Below are positions 10,039 to 12,890 of a stretch of 12,890 bases of DNA, in pieces; position 1 is the stretch's first letter, and each line of letters begins with the position of its first letter. A program made the position numbers and the translations under genes. The notes below the pieces were generated by a model. The model did not search any database. It was not told where the DNA came from and saw nothing but the letters and a program-made list of their open reading frames with translations. The stretch is from Smittium culicis. Lineage: Eukaryota; Kickxellomycota; Harpellomycetes; Harpellales; Legeriomycetaceae. Location: assembly GCA_001970855.1 (NCBI GenBank), contig LSSN01000218.1, forward strand, positions 1 to 12,890, read 5' to 3'.

Positions 10039-10044
10039 AATAAA
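10039..10044 (+). terminator. Candidate poly(A) signal for the formin
   Basis: AATAAA lies 139 bases after the formin stop, in an A/T-rich context. In such AT-rich DNA this hexamer is also expected by chance, so it is only a candidate. Confidence 0.35.
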
Positions 10045-10690
10045 CGATAAAATTAACTTTTTTTAATCTTGGAATTTTTACAGCCTAAATTATTGAATTA
10101 TTCTTATTTTTCGTAAAGAGTTAACGATACATAAATACAATGCTAAAAATTATTTTTATTATTTAACAATCCTTTAAAGAAACATGAAGACGATCCTAAA
10201 CAAACCAAAAAAAATTTAATGCCTATTAAGTATCGCTAAAATTTCCGCCTAGGCAACTATCACAATAAAAAATAAATTTGGCCTTGCATATCTAGTAAAA
10301 GTACTTAAGATTAGAAATTATTTTTTCAGTTAAGCTAAGTCTATTATAAGCTATAACCTATTCCTACGAGATAGAATATTTTCGATCTACCAGATCTAGC
10401 AAACTAAGCTTAATAAAAAATATTTCACTTCTAAACGCTCTCATATATTGGTTTATTGTAGAATGGCAGCAAAATAATAAATTTACTTATTTATTATTAA
10501 CTAGATCAACATATTATTACAAGTTTTTAGTGTTAGACACGAAAATGTTAATGCTTTTATTTTCAAAGATAATAAAATTTAACGCAATGTTTTCTTCATT
10601 CAGAAGCTGGGATATAGTGTTAAGCAATGTATTATTAGGGGAGAAATAACAAGTATATAATACTCGAAATAGTATAAATAAATTGCTAAA

Positions 10691-10696
10691 TTTATT
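10691..10696 (-). terminator. Candidate poly(A) signal for the sugar kinase
   Basis: The minus strand reads AATAAA about 80 bases after the kinase stop codon. Position and orientation fit a 3' end signal, with the same caution about chance matches in AT-rich DNA. Confidence 0.35.
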
Positions 10697-10776
10697 TAAC
10701 GATATATTAATAGTTATCTAAAAAATATAAAAAATTTTTTTATCCAAATTAAAAAAAAACAATAAGAATTTGATAT

Positions 10777-12649
10777 TTATATATAGCTAGTACAGGTAGA
10801 AGAAGGTAAAAACACAGTCTTGTGAGTTATTAGTCCAAGGATTTTTTTCATAGATTCGTGGTCAAAAATAGAGTTTGGCGCAGCGATAAGACACGAAGCC
10901 GAAGCAGCAGATAACCCAGAAAGGAATGCATCTAAAGGAGAACAAGAATTGTCAAGTAACAAGTTCAAAAAAACTGCACTGCAAGTGTCGCCAGCTCCGA
11001 TAGGATTAATAATCCCATTACTGCTTGAGAGATCGTTATTTCTAATCAGAAGCGCCAGATCTGGGATTTTGATTATAGAATACAATTTTGTCTCAGAGTC
11101 AAAAAATACTGCAGAGTTTGGTCCATCAGTAACTGCGATGTATTTAACTGAATTGTAGTTTGAGATTTGACAAATATTGTTACAAATATCCTTTGTTTTT
11201 TGATCAAGAGATATAAAGTTCGAGTCAGTTTCCAAAAGGATGTTTTCTGAATCCTGCTGTTCACACGTTAGAGTCTCTGTTAGGTTTGAAAGCTCTTTGG
11301 CATTTATTTTCAGAATTATTGGAAGTTTTTTGAGCGAACTTCCGATTATATCGGACGTGAATTGATTTTCAGCCGAATCAATAAATAAAATGCTTTTCTC
11401 TGATTCTTCAAATGCAAATGCCGATTTTAAAACATTTGAAACAACCAAAGGATCGAGCCCTGGAATAAAAGAGCCACAAACGGCTATGGCTGTCTGACTG
11501 ATTGAATCGCTTCCTTTAAGTTGAGAAAGCATATCATTGAGGCATAGAACGAACCTATTAGATTCATCTTGTGAAATTATGCCAGAATTTCCGACTATTT
11601 CAGATGTACAATTAGTTGAAATATCAATAAGAGTGGAGGCAATTCTTGTATCATTATTGATCGGTACTATTTAAATATATAAAAAAAGTTTTCATAAATA
11701 TAAATTAAAACTTCAACTCAACAAAGCAGTTATAAAAATGATATCTTTATAAATATAAGTGAATGAAGCTAAAATAATTAATGTTTCAGATATTTTTACA
11801 ATTAGTGTATTTAGATATAAAAAAAAATCAATACTTGTAATATACTCAAGTGATCCATTCTTTTGCAGGTCCATAACGCATTGTCCTGTCATTCCGCCAA
11901 GAAATTGTAATATCACAACCTTGAAATATATAAATATTGCGGTTGGAAATTAAAAGTATGCAATTAATGTCCAAAAATGGGTAAATTTAAGTGAAATTTT
12001 AGGGATTAGGCTAAAGAATTGAATAAGGTAAAATAAAAAATATATATATATATATATATTTGCTTACGTTGTTGAAGCTGCCATAAAACTGCTTAGTGGC
12101 TGTAGCAAAGTTTTGACCTAATTTTATTCAAAGTAAACTAAAGTATTTATTTTTTTAAGCTTCAGTTTTTTTTATTGATAAAAAAAGTCAAAAACCGATG
12201 AAATAAATTATCATTAATGAGCTTTTTTATATCAAAACGAATATATACACATATATATTTTTTGAACTAATGGATATTTCGAAAGTATTATTTTACTCTG
12301 AATCTTTTTTAAGTAGTATAAATATACCTTTTCCACCTGTCGCTATTATCTGGTCTTTTGATCTATTAACATGGCCAAGATCTAAGGAATCCAGTATTTG
12401 AATATTTTGCAAAGCGGGGTTAAGGCCTATTTTTATTAGTATTTTTAAAAATCGTCAAGTTATATAATTGAATATAAAGTGGTATTTGAAATATAAGAAC
12501 GCATGATCTATATGTGCTATTTAATATCTAAGCATTGTCGCTTTTAAATTATTTTTCGAGATTTCAAAAAAATAATCTATTTACACCTTACCTAAACATA
12601 AAATTCTCCATTTTCCTGTCGTATTCGATATTAGATTTGAATCGTTCAT
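10777..12649 (-). CDS. PfkB-family sugar/sugar-phosphate kinase, LacC/FruK-like
   Basis: Five exons, 12649-12592, 12426-12328, 12117-12068, 11919-11835 and 11666-10777, join in consistent phase to give 393 residues. The family transfers phosphate from ATP to a sugar or sugar phosphate in the cytosol; the substrate here cannot be told. Visible motifs: LNPALQNIQ (21-29) and GHVNRS, substrate-binding N-terminus; ATGGKGQNFA (48-57), PfkB signature 1; FLGGMTGQ (75-82); NNDTRIASTLID (101-112); GSFIPG (162-167); KINAKEL (217-223); VTDGPNSA (276-283); NPIGAGDT (318-325), signature 2 with catalytic Asp324. This order matches tagatose-6-phosphate kinase and 1-phosphofructokinase rather than ribokinase or adenosine kinase. 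It is longer than the usual 310 residues. In-frame TAG eight bases before the ATG supports the start. No targeting signal is evident. It converges on the formin gene. Confidence 0.87.
11667..11834 (-). other. Kinase intron 4 (168 bp, phase 1)
   Basis: Donor GTATTG follows the codons for EYIT plus one base; acceptor is AAATAG. The join makes Ile98 and links EYIT to PINNDTR, restoring the family pattern of ...VPI..ETRI. Reading through meets an in-frame TAA just before the acceptor. Confidence 0.85.
11920..12067 (-). other. Kinase intron 3 (148 bp, phase 0) with a TA microsatellite
   Basis: Donor GTAAGC and acceptor TTCAAG join Asn69 to Val70, giving NN-VVILQFLGG as expected between the PfkB signature 1 helix and the FLGG strand. 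A run of about nine TA dinucleotides at 12041-12059 lies a few bases after the donor. Confidence 0.82.
12118..12327 (-). other. Kinase intron 2 (210 bp, phase 1)
   Basis: Donor GTATAT interrupts the glycine codon of the GGKG motif and acceptor ATTAG restores it, giving GGKG-QNFATA. This is the longest intron in the window. Splitting the signature-1 motif between exons hides it from ORF-based searches. Confidence 0.82.
12427..12591 (-). other. Kinase intron 1 (165 bp, phase 1)
   Basis: Donor GTAAGG and acceptor AAATAG, with a perfect TACTAAT branch-site box at 12435-12441, eight bases before the acceptor. The join makes Gly20 and gives RILCLGLNPAL, the first strand of the PfkB fold. Confidence 0.85.
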
Positions 12650-12890
12650 TTTTTGCTATAAAAAAGAAATTGAAATGAAATGAATAAAAAGATAATTTTT
12701 AAAATTACTTTTTGAGTCTATATTTATGTTCCGAACTTTAATTTTATGAGGTTATACAATATGTTTGTGTTGTGTTTATTAGAATTGGTAATTTTCATGC
12801 ATACCAATATCTATTTGTGCGTTATTTTAAAATTTATGTTTTTTGGGTTTAAAAACGTATTTTGGTTTTATGCAGATCAATCACAAAAAT
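12650..12890 (-). promoter_or_regulatory. Kinase upstream region (putative promoter and 5' UTR)
   Basis: AT-rich DNA with a pyrimidine-rich stretch (on the minus strand) immediately before the ATG, and no upstream ATG in roughly the last 130 bases. A tttttatag just before the start could be an acceptor of a 5' UTR intron, but no donor was chosen. No specific factor site was recognised. Confidence 0.3.

Larger units (their letters stand above)
9901..10776. other. Intergenic region between convergent genes
   Basis: This 876-bp AT-rich gap separates the formin stop (plus) from the kinase stop (minus). It should hold both 3' UTRs and terminators. No ORF, RNA gene or transposon motif was recognised. 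Confidence 0.6.

Noticed and set aside
10777..11532. Stand-alone 251-residue kinase starting at the Met at 11532
   Set aside because: The frame continues upstream with family-like sequence (DTRIASTLID), and four further exons supply the missing N-terminal motifs. The Met is residue 143.
11713..11916. Small minus-strand gene of 67 residues
   Set aside because: Its first half is kinase exon 4 (FLGGMTGQ); the hydrophobic second half is intron 4.
10777..12649. Ribokinase, adenosine kinase or pseudouridine kinase identity
   Set aside because: The NPAL...GHVNR...GGKG...FLGG...DTRI...GSFIPG series fits the LacC/FruK branch better. No pseudouridine glycosidase domain is seen alongside.

Overview
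The window looks like nuclear DNA of an AT-rich eukaryote, most likely a fungus. Both genes are split by short GT...AG introns of 146-210 bp. One intron has a perfect TACTAAT branch-site box close to its acceptor, and AATAAA-type poly(A) signals lie after both genes. The formin has the fungal Bni1/SepA/Cdc12 layout. An early-diverging fungus would fit the base composition, but the lineage is inference and was not tested by any search.

Region 1 (1-4606) has no intact gene. It opens with a 25-bp tandem repeat (36-198), followed at once by a sequence with the exact geometry of a heat-shock element (core 247-264, weaker units from 227). The rest is a transposon graveyard. Four decayed patches can be proposed from short protein motifs: a Gypsy-type retropepsin (minus, about 1198-1560), a LINE-type reverse transcriptase (minus, about 1700-1957), a Gypsy-type RNase H (plus, 2026-2202) and a Gypsy-type integrase (minus, about 3540-4175). 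All are broken by stops and frameshifts. The last ends about 430 bp before the formin start. A very short upstream ORF ends in an ATGA overlap with the formin start codon.

Region 2 (4607-9900, plus) is one complete two-exon gene for a Diaphanous-related formin of 1715 residues. It has an N-terminal GTPase-binding/FH3 regulatory half, a coiled coil, an FH1 made of one uninterrupted run of 22 prolines, an FH2 actin-nucleating domain and a C-terminal DAD. The single 146-bp intron was placed by matching reading phase. Without it the gene appears as two ORFs in different frames.

Region 3 (9901-10776) is a non-coding gap between converging genes, with a candidate poly(A) signal for each.

Region 4 (10777-12649, minus) is a five-exon gene for a 393-residue PfkB-family sugar or sugar-phosphate kinase of the LacC/FruK-like type. 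I rebuilt it exon by exon: only the last exon is a long ORF, while the four short ones carry the N-terminal NPAL, GGKG and FLGG motifs. The final 241 bp hold its putative promoter.

The two genes have no evident functional link: one acts in actin-cable and ring assembly, the other in carbohydrate metabolism. I see no operon-like system, defence island or other clearly new machinery. The most unusual items are the heat-shock-like element beside the tandem array, the pure polyproline FH1, and the LacC/FruK-like kinase with introns.
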